A stretch of DNA of 64,000 nucleotides from an uncultured Eubacterium sp. (GTDB taxonomy: Bacteria; Bacillota; Clostridia; Lachnospirales; Lachnospiraceae), in assembly GCA_900552795.1 (NCBI GenBank), contig USBB01000007.1, positions 1 to 64,000 of the forward strand. Direction: 5' to 3'. Positions 54,711 through 64,000 of the stretch are shown here, in pieces (the stretch's first letter is position 1; each line of letters begins with the position of its first letter). The notes beneath the pieces were generated by a model. It saw only the letters and a list, made by a program, of their open reading frames with translations. It ran no database searches and was not told the origin of the DNA. Both the position numbers and the translations under genes were made by a program.

Positions 54711-57095
54711 TTATATTTTAAATAAGTCAATGGCATTATTCAAATCGCTCGAATTATTATTTAAGTTTTCTGCTGCCATATTAAGCTGCTCAACTCTTTC
54801 CAACTGCTTAGATGCTGTCTCCGTAACTTCTTCTGAAGCAGCCGCTGTCTGCTGTGATACTGCTGAAATACTCTGTATTGAATCTATAGTATGTACTTTT
54901 GCCTCAGCTATCGTATCTACACCGTTTGTTATCTCATCAAGATTTGATATAAGTTCACCAAACTGTGACTGTATATGTCCAAACACCTCTTCAGCACGTT
55001 TCAGCGACTTGTCCTGTACATCTACTATATCTTCTGCCTTTCTTGCGATATTAACCGTATCATTTGTTTTATCATTGATGTCTGCAACTATTTTTCTGAT
55101 TTCATCAGCCGATTTAACTGACTGCTCCGCAAGCTTTCTTATCTCACCGGCCACTACCGCAAATCCTCTTCCAGCCTCACCAGCCCTTGCTGCCTCAATA
55201 GAAGCATTTAAAGAAAGAAGCGTTGTCTGTTCAGCAATTTCATTAATAGCACCAAGTATGTTTTCGATTGATTTCGATGATTCCTTAAGCTTAAGTATCT
55301 CATCAATAACATTATATGTTATATCAACATTTGTCTTTGCATTAGTCTTTAATTCATTAATTGACTCAATACCTTCTCCGACTATATTTGTTGTATCTTC
55401 TGCTATACGGGCTATTTTAACTGAATTTTCAGAAACAAGATTTATCTTATCAGAAAGATTATCCATTAATCTTAAACATTCTTCTGAATCCTCTGCCTGC
55501 TGCACAACGCCCTTTTCAATCTCTTCTATTGCAGAAGTAATTTCTCTTGTACCACCAAGCAAATCCTTTGCACTTTCAGTAACAACCTGAACAGAATCCT
55601 CCACCTTATCGGAAACTATCTTAGTCTTTTCAATAAGACCTTTTACATTGTTAATCATATCATTTGTACTTCCTGCAAGTACACTGAATTCATCCTTCCC
55701 CTTTACATCAACACTTATTGTCAAATCACCTGACGCCGCAAGTTCAAGCTTACTCATAATATGCTTAATAGCATGGTCAATATTGGCTGATAAAAACCAT
55801 CCAATCAAAGCTGCAATTATAATTGCAAGTATTACAATAACTGCTGAAATCATCTTTATGGATTCTGCCTGCGCAATTATTTCACTTTCAGGTATCAATG
55901 CACATATAGTAAATCCTGTTGATGTCTGATTATATATAAATAAATGCTTTTTACCGTCAAATTTTACATATGACCTTCCTTTTTCCTCACCGCTTTCAAC
56001 AGCATTTTTATAAAACTCCTGCTGTCCTATAACAACGCCTTCCGTCTGTGAAGAGCTTCCGTCTGCTCTGTAAATTATTTCTCCGCCATCAGGTGCTATA
56101 AGCGCAGCAACACTCTTAGAACCAAAATCAACTTTTTTAAGCGTATCTATCACAAAATTGTAATCTATATCATAAAATATGTATCCTACAGGCTTTTTTG
56201 AATTATTCAAAAGCTGTCTGCCAAATGATACTGCATATTCATCTTTGATTATAGTGTCCACAAATTCTCTTGATGACAGCCATGCAGCACGCTCCTTATC
56301 TATAAGCTTACCCTCAGCAGATGCTTTGATTTTTTCATACATATTGACATCCGAAGTCTGAAGCTCTTTTGAATATATAGGTTTTCCATATGAGCCTACA
56401 ACGGTTATTCTTGAAATGGCATCATTATCAAGTGCTGTAGATGAAAGTGTATTATACATTGAATTATGCTGCTGGTTTTCATTTATCGGATTATCGGCAT
56501 ATGCACCTGAATAATAATCCTGTATTACTTTATTATTAGCAAGATTTTCTGCCTCCATCTGAACATCTGACAAAACAAGATCACAGTAATCGGCTGTCAT
56601 CTGCATTGTAGATTCCGACGTTTCCACAAAGCTTTTTGTAATCGCACTTGAAGCTGTTGTATATGACACAATACCTAAAATAAGTATTAAAATAACAGGA
56701 ATTATAAACGCACCTATAAGTTTCATTTTTATTGAAAGACCTGATCCGAAAAAGTTCTTTACAGCCACAACCAACTTATTGCCCTTCTTATTATTAGCCA
56801 ATTTTTTCTTTTTCGACTTATGTTTATCCAAGGTATCATCAGCTTCTTCATTTTCTAAAACCGGCTGTTCCCCGTCATTTTCAAAAGTCTCTTTTGCAGC
56901 CTCATTTACTTTCTCTGCCTCTGTCTCAACTTTATTATCTTCTGTAATTTGTATAATTTCTGTCTGCTCTGCTCTGTTTTCAGAAACTTCACATGCAGCA
57001 TCTGTATTATCAGCTTTACTTTCAACTGCGGCCCCTTCATCATGCATAAGCTGGGTGTTGTTCGGATTAATTAAATTTTCTTCATTTTCGCCCAT
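54711..57095 (-). CDS. Methyl-accepting chemotaxis protein with a long acidic N-terminal extension
   Basis: A 794-residue receptor. It has an unusual cytoplasmic N-terminal region of about 120 residues, Glu/Asn-rich then Lys-rich (HKSKKKKLANNKKG), before the first span (about 125-146). A dCache-like sensor (about 150-400), second span (about 410-432), HAMP and signalling hairpin with tip EQTTLLSLNASIEAARAGEA follow. ATG at 57,095 is seven bases after AGGAG; the ATG two codons earlier is too close. It signals to CheA/CheW. The ligand is unknown. Confidence 0.92.
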   Translation of the reverse strand: MGENEENLINPNNTQLMHDEGAAVESKADNTDAACEVSENRAEQTEIIQITEDNKVETEAEKVNEAAKETFENDGEQPVLENEEADDTLDKHKSKKKKLANNKKGNKLVVAVKNFFGSGLSIKMKLIGAFIIPVILILILGIVSYTTASSAITKSFVETSESTMQMTADYCDLVLSDVQMEAENLANNKVIQDYYSGAYADNPINENQQHNSMYNTLSSTALDNDAISRITVVGSYGKPIYSKELQTSDVNMYEKIKASAEGKLIDKERAAWLSSREFVDTIIKDEYAVSFGRQLLNNSKKPVGYIFYDIDYNFVIDTLKKVDFGSKSVAALIAPDGGEIIYRADGSSSQTEGVVIGQQEFYKNAVESGEEKGRSYVKFDGKKHLFIYNQTSTGFTICALIPESEIIAQAESIKMISAVIVILAIIIAALIGWFLSANIDHAIKHIMSKLELAASGDLTISVDVKGKDEFSVLAGSTNDMINNVKGLIEKTKIVSDKVEDSVQVVTESAKDLLGGTREITSAIEEIEKGVVQQAEDSEECLRLMDNLSDKINLVSENSVKIARIAEDTTNIVGEGIESINELKTNAKTNVDITYNVIDEILKLKESSKSIENILGAINEIAEQTTLLSLNASIEAARAGEAGRGFAVVAGEIRKLAEQSVKSADEIRKIVADINDKTNDTVNIARKAEDIVDVQDKSLKRAEEVFGHIQSQFGELISNLDEITNGVDTIAEAKVHTIDSIQSISAVSQQTAAASEEVTETASKQLERVEQLNMAAENLNNNSSDLNNAIDLFKI

Positions 57096-57185
57096 AACCA
57101 TACTCCTTTTATCTGTTTAATAAATATATAATAATATAATATTTATCCCCCAGTAATACAGCCGCATATCAGTACTGTCGTATCT

Positions 57186-58994
57186 TTATCTCTCTGTATT
57201 TTTAATATCTATCGAAAGCTCATCAAGCTGCTTTTCATCAACCACATCAGGTGCATTTGTAAGAAGACATGATGCATCCTTTACCTTAGGGAAAGCTATT
57301 ACATCTCTGATACTGTCACGTTTTGCCATAAGCATAACAAGTCTGTCAAGACCATATGCAAGTCCTGCATGAGGAGGTACACCATACTTAAATGCATCAA
57401 GTAAGAAGCCAAACTTCTCATTGGCAGTCTCGTCCGTAAGTCCGAGTGCCTTAAACATTCTTGACTGAACGTCAGCCTGATGTATTCTAACACTTCCTCC
57501 GCCAATCTCAGTACCGTTAAGGACTATATCGTATGCCTTAGCCCGCACTGAACCCGGATCGCTTTCAAGCTTCTCAAGATCCTCATCCATAGGCATTGTA
57601 AATGGATGATGCATTGCAACAAATCTTTCTTCCTCATCTGACCATTCAAACTGCGGAAATTCTGTTATCCACACAAATTTATATTCATTCTTATCAAGCA
57701 AATCCATCTGCTGTGCAAGCTCAACTCTTAAAGCACCAAGAACATTCCATACAATCTTATTTCTGTCAGCAGCAAAAAGCAGTAAATCTCCGTTCTGACC
57801 GTCAAGAGCTTCTATAATAGCGCTCATTTGCTCATCTGTCATAAATTTTGCAAATGAAGACTTAACTGTTCCGTCCTCCTGAATAGCAATATACGCAAGT
57901 CCCTTTGCACCGTATCCCTTTGCAAAATCAACAAGTGCATCGATTTTTTTACGAGGCATCATACCCTGTCCCTTTGCATTTATACCGCGCACTGAACCAC
58001 CATTTTCAATAGCTGTAGTAAATACGCCGAAACCACAGTCTTTAACAAGTTCAGTTATATTCTTTAATTCCATTCCAAAACGCAAATCAGGCTTATCTGA
58101 ACCAAATCTGTCCATAGCCTCCTGCCATGTCATTCTCTGAATAGGAAGCTTAACTTCAACATCAAGGATTTCCTTAAAAAGATATGCCAAAAGTCTTTCG
58201 TTTACATCAATCACATCATCAACGTCAACAAATGACAGTTCCATATCTATCTGTGTAAATTCAGGCTGGCGGTCTGCACGCAAATCCTCATCCCTGAAAC
58301 ATCTTGCAATCTGCATATATCTGTCATAACCTGAACACATAAGCATCTGCTTAAACAACTGAGGTGACTGCGGAAGCGCATAAAATTTGCCAGGATGTAC
58401 ACGGCTTGGTACAAGATAATCTCTTGCTCCCTCAGGTGTACTCTTTGTAAGCATAGGTGTCTCTATCTCAAGAAATCCCTCATTTGCAAGAAAAGCTCTT
58501 GTAAGTGTTGCAACCTTGCTTCTCATAATAATATTTGACTGTATATCAGGTCTCCTAAGATCAAGACATCTGTACTTAAGTCTTAATTCTTCTTTTGTAT
58601 TAATATTTTCCTCGATTGGAAATGGAGGAGTCTCTGCCTCTGACAAAATTCTAAGTTCTGTCGCAATCACTTCTATATCGCCTGTCTTAAGATTAGAATT
58701 AACTGCACCTGAACGCTTATTTACATCACCTGACACCGCGATAACGTATTCATTTCTGAGTGTATATGCTTTATCAAAACCATCCTTGCCAATACTGTTT
58801 TCATCAAAAACAATCTGTATAATTCCGCTTCTGTCACGCAAATCAACAAAAATCAATGAGCCAAGATTTCTTCTTGTCTGCACCCATCCCATTACCGTTA
58901 CTTTCTGTCCCACATTATCAGAAGAAACCTCTGTACATCTGTGAGTTCTCTTTAAGCCTACCATTGCTTCAGCCATCTTATTTTTTTCCTCCAT
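57186..58994 (-). CDS. aspS: Aspartate--tRNA ligase
   Basis: A 602-residue bacterial-type class II synthetase: OB-fold anticodon domain (about 20-120), catalytic core with motif 2 RCFRDEDLRADRQPEFTQID, the GAD insertion domain and motif 3 GLAYGLDRLVMLM. The bacterial-type length and GAD domain are normal. It follows hemZ by about 50 bases on the same strand. I saw no T-box leader. Confidence 0.97.
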   Translation of the reverse strand: MEEKNKMAEAMVGLKRTHRCTEVSSDNVGQKVTVMGWVQTRRNLGSLIFVDLRDRSGIIQIVFDENSIGKDGFDKAYTLRNEYVIAVSGDVNKRSGAVNSNLKTGDIEVIATELRILSEAETPPFPIEENINTKEELRLKYRCLDLRRPDIQSNIIMRSKVATLTRAFLANEGFLEIETPMLTKSTPEGARDYLVPSRVHPGKFYALPQSPQLFKQMLMCSGYDRYMQIARCFRDEDLRADRQPEFTQIDMELSFVDVDDVIDVNERLLAYLFKEILDVEVKLPIQRMTWQEAMDRFGSDKPDLRFGMELKNITELVKDCGFGVFTTAIENGGSVRGINAKGQGMMPRKKIDALVDFAKGYGAKGLAYIAIQEDGTVKSSFAKFMTDEQMSAIIEALDGQNGDLLLFAADRNKIVWNVLGALRVELAQQMDLLDKNEYKFVWITEFPQFEWSDEEERFVAMHHPFTMPMDEDLEKLESDPGSVRAKAYDIVLNGTEIGGGSVRIHQADVQSRMFKALGLTDETANEKFGFLLDAFKYGVPPHAGLAYGLDRLVMLMAKRDSIRDVIAFPKVKDASCLLTNAPDVVDEKQLDELSIDIKNTER

Positions 58995-59045
58995 TCAATC
59001 GTCTCTTTGTCTATTATAGCAAATCTGTATCAATATTTATCCATT

Positions 59046-61076
59046 CTAAATATTAAGTATATCATGTATATCTAAATCATCAAGTGCTATCTTACTATTT
59101 TCAATAAGTTCAAGAACTGATTTTTCATGTATCATACGCTGAAATTCTATAAATACCCTCATATCAAAGTTTTTCACTTCATCTATCATAATCTCTACAG
59201 CTGTATCAACATCAAATGCTTTTCTGTAAGGTCTGTCTGATATAAGAGCGGCAAATGCGTCAACAACTCTGATAATTCTTGCAGAAATCGGTATATTTTC
59301 ACCCACGATATTGTCAGGATAACCGCTTCCGTCAAAACACTCATGATGCCTTAACACTGTTTCCAAAACATTTTCATTAAAATCATATCCGCAGAGAAAA
59401 TCACGACCGATTTTAGAATGCATTCTCATATATTTCAATTCTTCTATAGAAAAAGCATTTACTGCCCTTCCATACAGATACTGAGACAGCTTAAGCTTCC
59501 CCACGTCATGAATCATTCCCGCAAGCTTTATATCATAAGCCTCCTCTGGTGTAATGCCAAGTTCAAGTGCCAGCCGGTAAGACAGATTAGCAACAAGAAT
59601 ACCATGCGAAATTCCGCTCTTAAAATCATTTATCATATTATCGATAAGTTCATACTGTCCTGCATTTCCAACATGGTTTTCTTCCATAAACTTTGCTTTG
59701 CGCTCAATCATCTCATCTATTCTGTCTATATAATTATCTACATTCTTGACATTTTCGACGCGCTCTATTCTTGTACCTTCATTTTCATCCTGATTAAATA
59801 CAAATTTTGAAGATGCTCCGGCACCAATAGCAATTATAGTCTGCTTCTCTTCCATGATAAGAATATTGTAAATACATTCTTTTCCCGGTTTTGAATATCC
59901 GACGTTTTCAAGATTTCCGGCAATATTTTTCTGTCTGTACATATAATATGGCTCGTGCCCCATTGCTTTGGCATAGTCTGCTGCCATCGAAACAATTTCA
60001 TTATTATTATCAATTTCTAAATCTGCATATTTTTCACGCCATATATTTAGAGCAGCTGCGCGTTTTATCGCCAGTGAATGAACTGTAAGGCTCTCAGGAG
60101 AGAGCTTCTTAATCTGCTCTAATGTATTTTCAACCTTAGCGGCATCCTCACCCGGAAGCCCTAAAATAATATCCATATTTATATTGTCAAAGCCTGCCTG
60201 CCTTGCCATTTCAAAAGCCTTTACAACTTCACTTACGCTGTGTCTTCTTCCTATAATTTTAAGCGTCTCATCATTCATCGTCTGAGGATTTATAGAAATT
60301 CTGTCAACATTATGTTTTTTTAATACTTTAAGCTTCTCATAAGTTATACTGTCAGGTCTTCCCGCTTCTACAGTCAGTTCTTTTACATTTTTCATATCAA
60401 AATGAGTTTCAAGATTTGTAAGAAGCCTGTCAAGCTGTTCAGGTTCAAGTGTTGTAGGTGTTCCGCCCCCGAAATATACTGTATCAAGTCTGCAGCCTTC
60501 CATAGCCTTTGATACATATTCCATTTCTTTTATAAGGGCATCAAGATATCTGTCCACTTTCGATGCATACGCTGCAAGCGAATACGATGTAAATGAACAA
60601 TAAAGACATGTTGTAGGACAAAACGGAATCCCTATATATAAGCTGTATCCGTTTTTGTAATCCAAATCTTCAAGAATCTGCTTTTCCGTTTCTGCCACCT
60701 TTATCGCAAGCTCTGCCTTTTCATTGCTGACAAAATGTTTGCTGACAAACTCATCATATATCTGCTTTTTATCAGCATCCTGTTCAAGCATTGTGTATGC
60801 AATCTTGCTTGGTCTTACTCCTGTAAGATATCCCCATGGCAGCTGTTTTTTAGTTTCGCTGCTCAATTTAAGATACAGCTCTCTCTTAAATTCATCATGC
60901 AAAACTTTCTTGCTCACGTTCTCCTTATCAGGAGTTTCAACAGCAATAACCATATCCTGCGGCAAAATTTCTGTATCTGCTTTTTTTAATGCAACGTCCG
61001 TTCTTGGATAAAATGAACGGACAAGAACAACAGCATCATCATAAAAATTCAGATCACTTATTTCTATATATATCAT
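59046..61076 (-). CDS. HemZ-like radical SAM protein fused to an HD-GYP domain
   Basis: A 676-residue protein. Residues about 1-465 match the coproporphyrinogen dehydrogenase HemZ type: N-terminal domain, radical-SAM cluster CPTTCLYC (Cys153, 157, 160), VYFGGGTPTTL and VEAGRPDSI. Residues about 490-660 are an HD-GYP domain with HDVGK (His523), RHHE, GSGYP (about 583-587) and VVDAFAALISDRPYRKA, the pattern of cyclic-di-GMP phosphodiesterases. ATG at 61,076 follows TGGGGATT. HemZ proteins I know of are about 500 residues without this domain. The joint function is unknown. Confidence 0.88.
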   Translation of the reverse strand: MIYIEISDLNFYDDAVVLVRSFYPRTDVALKKADTEILPQDMVIAVETPDKENVSKKVLHDEFKRELYLKLSSETKKQLPWGYLTGVRPSKIAYTMLEQDADKKQIYDEFVSKHFVSNEKAELAIKVAETEKQILEDLDYKNGYSLYIGIPFCPTTCLYCSFTSYSLAAYASKVDRYLDALIKEMEYVSKAMEGCRLDTVYFGGGTPTTLEPEQLDRLLTNLETHFDMKNVKELTVEAGRPDSITYEKLKVLKKHNVDRISINPQTMNDETLKIIGRRHSVSEVVKAFEMARQAGFDNINMDIILGLPGEDAAKVENTLEQIKKLSPESLTVHSLAIKRAAALNIWREKYADLEIDNNNEIVSMAADYAKAMGHEPYYMYRQKNIAGNLENVGYSKPGKECIYNILIMEEKQTIIAIGAGASSKFVFNQDENEGTRIERVENVKNVDNYIDRIDEMIERKAKFMEENHVGNAGQYELIDNMINDFKSGISHGILVANLSYRLALELGITPEEAYDIKLAGMIHDVGKLKLSQYLYGRAVNAFSIEELKYMRMHSKIGRDFLCGYDFNENVLETVLRHHECFDGSGYPDNIVGENIPISARIIRVVDAFAALISDRPYRKAFDVDTAVEIMIDEVKNFDMRVFIEFQRMIHEKSVLELIENSKIALDDLDIHDILNI

Positions 61077-61122
61077 ATTAATCCCCATTTCTTAAACAAC
61101 TTGTTGTAATTCCTGATTAAAT

Positions 61123-61755
61123 TTACTGACAATAAGGGTTATGCTGTTTTTCGTAAGCTATTGTAGAACTTTCCCCATGTCCCGGATATATCTTTGTATC
61201 ATCCGGCAATGTAAAAAGCTTTTCTTTAATGCTATGTACAAGCTCACTCATGCTTCCCGTCGGAAAATCAGTTCTTCCTATTGAAGCGCAAAAAAGCGTA
61301 TCTCCGCTAAACAAAATACCTGCTTGCTTAATATAATAGCAGACACCTCCCTCAGTATGTCCCGGCGTATGCAGGCACTTTATGGTCATTTTACCTATCT
61401 TCAGCTCCTGGCCATCCGAAAGCCATTCATCCGCAAAAAGACTTATATCCTTATCCAAAAGCATTGTTGATAAATTCATATCAGAAACTTTAAGAACCTG
61501 CTTCTCTTTGTCTCCTGCATACAGCTTAACGCCAAACATACGCCTTAACTCATCTGCCGCAGACATATGATCTGCATGTCCGTGCGTCAGCAATACAGCT
61601 TTAAGCGTGCATCCGCTTCTTTTTATCATATCTCTGATAAACGCGGCATTATCTGCCGGGTCTACCAATACACATTTCTTTTCATCATCATTGATAATAA
61701 GATAACAGTTTGTCGCGACACTTCCTAAAACAACCTGCTCCGTTTTTATACACAT
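61123..61755 (-). CDS. Metallo-beta-lactamase fold hydrolase (glyoxalase II-like)
   Basis: A 210-residue cytoplasmic hydrolase with metal motifs THGHADH, HTPGHTEGG, FSGDTLF and PGHGESS. It belongs to the YcbL/YqgX-type single-domain group rather than the classical glyoxalase II with a C-terminal glutathione domain. It lies between hemZ and the RelA/SpoT gene; in many clostridia the order relA-MBL-hemZ-aspS is conserved. Substrate is uncertain. Confidence 0.92.
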   Translation of the reverse strand: MCIKTEQVVLGSVATNCYLIINDDEKKCVLVDPADNAAFIRDMIKRSGCTLKAVLLTHGHADHMSAADELRRMFGVKLYAGDKEKQVLKVSDMNLSTMLLDKDISLFADEWLSDGQELKIGKMTIKCLHTPGHTEGGVCYYIKQAGILFSGDTLFCASIGRTDFPTGSMSELVHSIKEKLFTLPDDTKIYPGHGESSTIAYEKQHNPYCQ

Positions 61756-61778
61756 ATTCTGACTTTTCCCTCCTAAAA

Positions 61779-64000
61779 TCAGCCTGTTGTTCTTGATATA
61801 TCAGTAACGCCCGGAATATTCCTGAACTTTTCAATAAGTCTTGAAAGCTCGTCCTTTCCATGCACATCAAATCCAAGAGTAATCGTAGCCTGATCCTTTT
61901 TGTTAACACGGCTGTTCATAAATCTTAAATCTATATTAGCCTCAGTAAATACCCTTGATATATCCACTATTAATCCGGTTCTGTTCTGTGCGTAAATATT
62001 AATCTCAGCACTGTATTTTTCACTTCCGGTATCTGTCTTTTCCCATTCGGCATCAATAAGACGCTCTCTCTCACTTTCAGGAAAATTAAGCACATTTACA
62101 CAGTCTGTCCTGTGTATTGTAACACCTCTTCCTCTCGTAACAAAACCTATAATTTCATCACCCGGAACCGGATTACAGCATCTTGAAAAACGCACTGCCA
62201 CATCATGTATTCCCTTTACAGTAATACCACCCTTGGCATTCTTGGCTTTAGCCTTATCTTTGTTTTCATTCTGTGCTATACCGTCAAGCACCTGTTTATC
62301 GGTAATTTCGGATTTTTTATGCTTATCATACTCCTCAGAAAGCCTGTTTACTACCTGACCTTCTTTTAATCCGCCATGACCTACAGATGCAAGAAGCGAA
62401 TCCCAATCCTTAAAACCGTATTTTGCCATAGCCTTTTCCATATATTCAGGCTTTGCGATATCTGAAAATACAATTCCCTTTGCCTTACAGTAATTGGAAA
62501 TAAGTTCTTTTCCTCTTATTATGTTATCTTCTTTTAATTCCTGTTTAAACCACTGGTTAATCTTATTGCGGGCCTGAGTACTCTTTACAATGCTCAGCCA
62601 GTCACGGCTCGGTCCCTTTGAATTCTGTGATGTGATAATTTCAACTCTATCACCGCTTTTAAGCTTGTAATCAATATTTACAAGCTTTCCATTTACTCTT
62701 GCACCCACCATCTTGTTTCCGACAGCACTGTGAATACTATACGCAAAATCTACCGGACATGAACCTCCCGGAAGATTTTTAACATCTCCTGTAGGTGTAA
62801 AGCAATATATATTATCTGAAAAAAGATTAAGATCGTTTTTAATTGATGACAGAAATTCCTTGTTATCTGACATCTCCTTCTGCCATTCAAGCATCTGACG
62901 AAGCCAGCTTAATTTAGCCTCCTCATTCGAGCCTGAACTGCCTTTTCCCTCTTTGTACTTCCAATGCGCTGCAATACCATACTCAGCAGTTCTATGCATC
63001 TCATATGTTCTTATCTGTATCTCAAAAGGCTGACCGTTTGAGGCTATAAGTGTAGTGTGCAGTGACTGGTACATATTAGGCTTAGGCATGGCAATATAAT
63101 CCTTGAAACGTCCCGGAATCGGTTTATACATCTCATGGATTACACCAAGTGCAGCATAACAGTCTTTAACCGTATCGACTATTATTCTTACTGCAAAAAT
63201 ATCATAAATCTGGTCCAGAGTCTTATTCTGGTTTACCATTTTTCTGTATATTGAAAAGAAATGTTTTACACGTCCGTCAATTTTAGCCTCTATGCCGGCA
63301 TTGCTTATGTGCATCCCAACTTCTTTTATAATACTTTCAATAAAAGCTTCTCTTCCCGGACGATTAATATTTACCTGATTCACTAAATCCTCATATACAT
63401 CCGGCATGAGATATTTCATGGAAAGATCGTCTAACTCTACCTTTATCTTGGAAATACCGAGTCTGTGCGCTATCGGAGCATATATTTCCATAGTTTCTCT
63501 CGATTTTTCCACCTGCTTAACCGGAGACTGATACTGCATTGTTCTCATATTATGCAGTCTGTCGGCAAGCTTTATCATAATAACTCTTATGTCTTTTGCC
63601 ATTGCAAGGAACATTTTTCTTAAATTTTCGGCTTGAACCTCTATCTTGTCATGCTGATAATTTAATTGTGTAAGCTTTGTAACACCATCCACAAGCAGAG
63701 CAACCTCAGCTCCAAACTCCTTTGTCACATCTTCACTTGTCATGACGGTATCCTCAACCACGTCATGAAGAAGCCCCGCTATTATAGTTTCCTTATCAAG
63801 CTCCAACTCCGCAAGAATAATTGCTACGCATAAAGGATGAATAATATACGGTTCGCCTGATTTTCTAAGCTGTCCTTCATGTGCCTTATACGCAATCCTA
63901 TAAGCTTTTTCGATATCTGACAAATCAGTGGATGGATGATATTTTCTGATTTCTGCTATAAGCTTATCGTAAAGCACGTCCGGACTTGTAAAATCTGCAG
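61779..64000 (-). CDS. RelA/SpoT bifunctional (p)ppGpp synthetase/hydrolase (5' end outside the window)
   Basis: At least 739 codons. Domain order: HD hydrolase (HPLCVAIILAEL, LLHDVVEDT), synthetase (KLADRLHNMRTM in the hydrolase end; YQSLHTTLI and EIQIRTYEMHRTAEYGIAAH in the synthetase), TGS (FTPTGDVKNLPGG...CPVDFAYSIH), zinc-finger-like Cys region (RCCNPVPGDEIIGF) and ACT. A GTG at 63,977 could start it, but the frame stays open to the window edge (ADFTSPD upstream), so the true start is probably outside. It makes and removes the stringent alarmone. Confidence 0.95.
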   Translation of the reverse strand, partial: ADFTSPDVLYDKLIAEIRKYHPSTDLSDIEKAYRIAYKAHEGQLRKSGEPYIIHPLCVAIILAELELDKETIIAGLLHDVVEDTVMTSEDVTKEFGAEVALLVDGVTKLTQLNYQHDKIEVQAENLRKMFLAMAKDIRVIMIKLADRLHNMRTMQYQSPVKQVEKSRETMEIYAPIAHRLGISKIKVELDDLSMKYLMPDVYEDLVNQVNINRPGREAFIESIIKEVGMHISNAGIEAKIDGRVKHFFSIYRKMVNQNKTLDQIYDIFAVRIIVDTVKDCYAALGVIHEMYKPIPGRFKDYIAMPKPNMYQSLHTTLIASNGQPFEIQIRTYEMHRTAEYGIAAHWKYKEGKGSSGSNEEAKLSWLRQMLEWQKEMSDNKEFLSSIKNDLNLFSDNIYCFTPTGDVKNLPGGSCPVDFAYSIHSAVGNKMVGARVNGKLVNIDYKLKSGDRVEIITSQNSKGPSRDWLSIVKSTQARNKINQWFKQELKEDNIIRGKELISNYCKAKGIVFSDIAKPEYMEKAMAKYGFKDWDSLLASVGHGGLKEGQVVNRLSEEYDKHKKSEITDKQVLDGIAQNENKDKAKAKNAKGGITVKGIHDVAVRFSRCCNPVPGDEIIGFVTRGRGVTIHRTDCVNVLNFPESERERLIDAEWEKTDTGSEKYSAEINIYAQNRTGLIVDISRVFTEANIDLRFMNSRVNKKDQATITLGFDVHGKDELSRLIEKFRNIPGVTDISRTTG

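Noticed and set aside
54730..55590. 286-codon plus-strand frame opposite the chemoreceptor gene
   Set aside because: It is a Ser-rich shadow of a helical protein's complement, has no ribosome site, and its codon pattern only mirrors the real gene.
58516..58944. 142-codon plus-strand frame opposite aspS
   Set aside because: It lies entirely within a highly conserved gene on the other strand, with no start signal.

Overview
The window looks like two different Firmicutes joined through a short mobile-element remnant. Positions 1 to about 18,610 are typical of Streptococcus (Lactobacillales): asnA, rsmD, coaD, a SepM/YlbL-type PDZ protease, yunD/yutD-like genes, rlmN, vanZ, a heterodimeric ABC exporter and a YvfRSTU-like ABC/two-component set, mostly on the plus strand. 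Positions about 22,100 to 64,000 are typical of a Lachnospiraceae-like clostridium: murF, ddl, citrate synthase, split purine genes (PurH transformylase plus PurO-type cyclohydrolase), pheA, argCJBD/argG, a peptide-bacteriocin locus, glyA, a chemoreceptor, aspS, a HemZ/HD-GYP fusion and a RelA/SpoT gene running off the right edge, mostly on the minus strand. Between them, about 18.8 to 22.1 kb holds Tn916-family-like regulatory genes (sigma-like and Orf8-like), a TetR gene with three operator-like palindromes, a choloylglycine-hydrolase-family enzyme and decayed fragments, but no integrase or excisionase. A chimeric assembly is the simplest explanation of the join; it cannot be proven from the sequence alone.

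Left part: two copies of a 134-135 bp repeat in inverted orientation (6-140 and 14,980-15,113) lie directly 3' of genes. rsmD and the yunD-like gene have an extended -10 (TGCTATAAT) ending 6-7 bases before the ATG, which suggests leaderless mRNAs. The ABC exporter pair is preceded by a 19-bp-spacer promoter with a MerR-type palindrome. Two secreted or anchored helical-repeat paralogues lie next to each other, each with a different C-terminal module.

The most interesting system is at 41.9-53.2 kb. Genes for a HlyD-like adaptor, a C39-peptidase ABC exporter and an M50 intramembrane protease lie downstream, on the same strand, of two double-glycine-leader peptides, small membrane (immunity-like) proteins, a GyrI-like protein and a 57-residue membrane protein. 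The leader of this series reads as a GEMM-I (cyclic-di-GMP class I) riboswitch followed by an intrinsic terminator, with a TTGACG/TATCTT promoter in front. The whole promoter-riboswitch-peptide unit occurs twice. About 950 bp around the peptides appears identical between the copies, while the flanks have diverged: copy 2 has a truncated 57-residue gene and most of the GyrI-like gene deleted. Remnants of further bacteriocin precursors lie nearby. I infer a cyclic-dinucleotide-controlled class II (possibly two-peptide) bacteriocin operon with a local precursor duplication. The HD-GYP domain fused to HemZ some 6 kb away is a possible cyclic-di-GMP phosphodiesterase in the same genome.

Other Lachnospiraceae-side signals: a 60-bp dispersed repeat (28,366 and 41,835) that begins a highly structured, terminator-ended RNA candidate upstream of a PHP phosphoesterase gene; an ArgR-like palindrome between argC and argG; and a MerR-type promoter pointing left toward the junction with no gene behind it.
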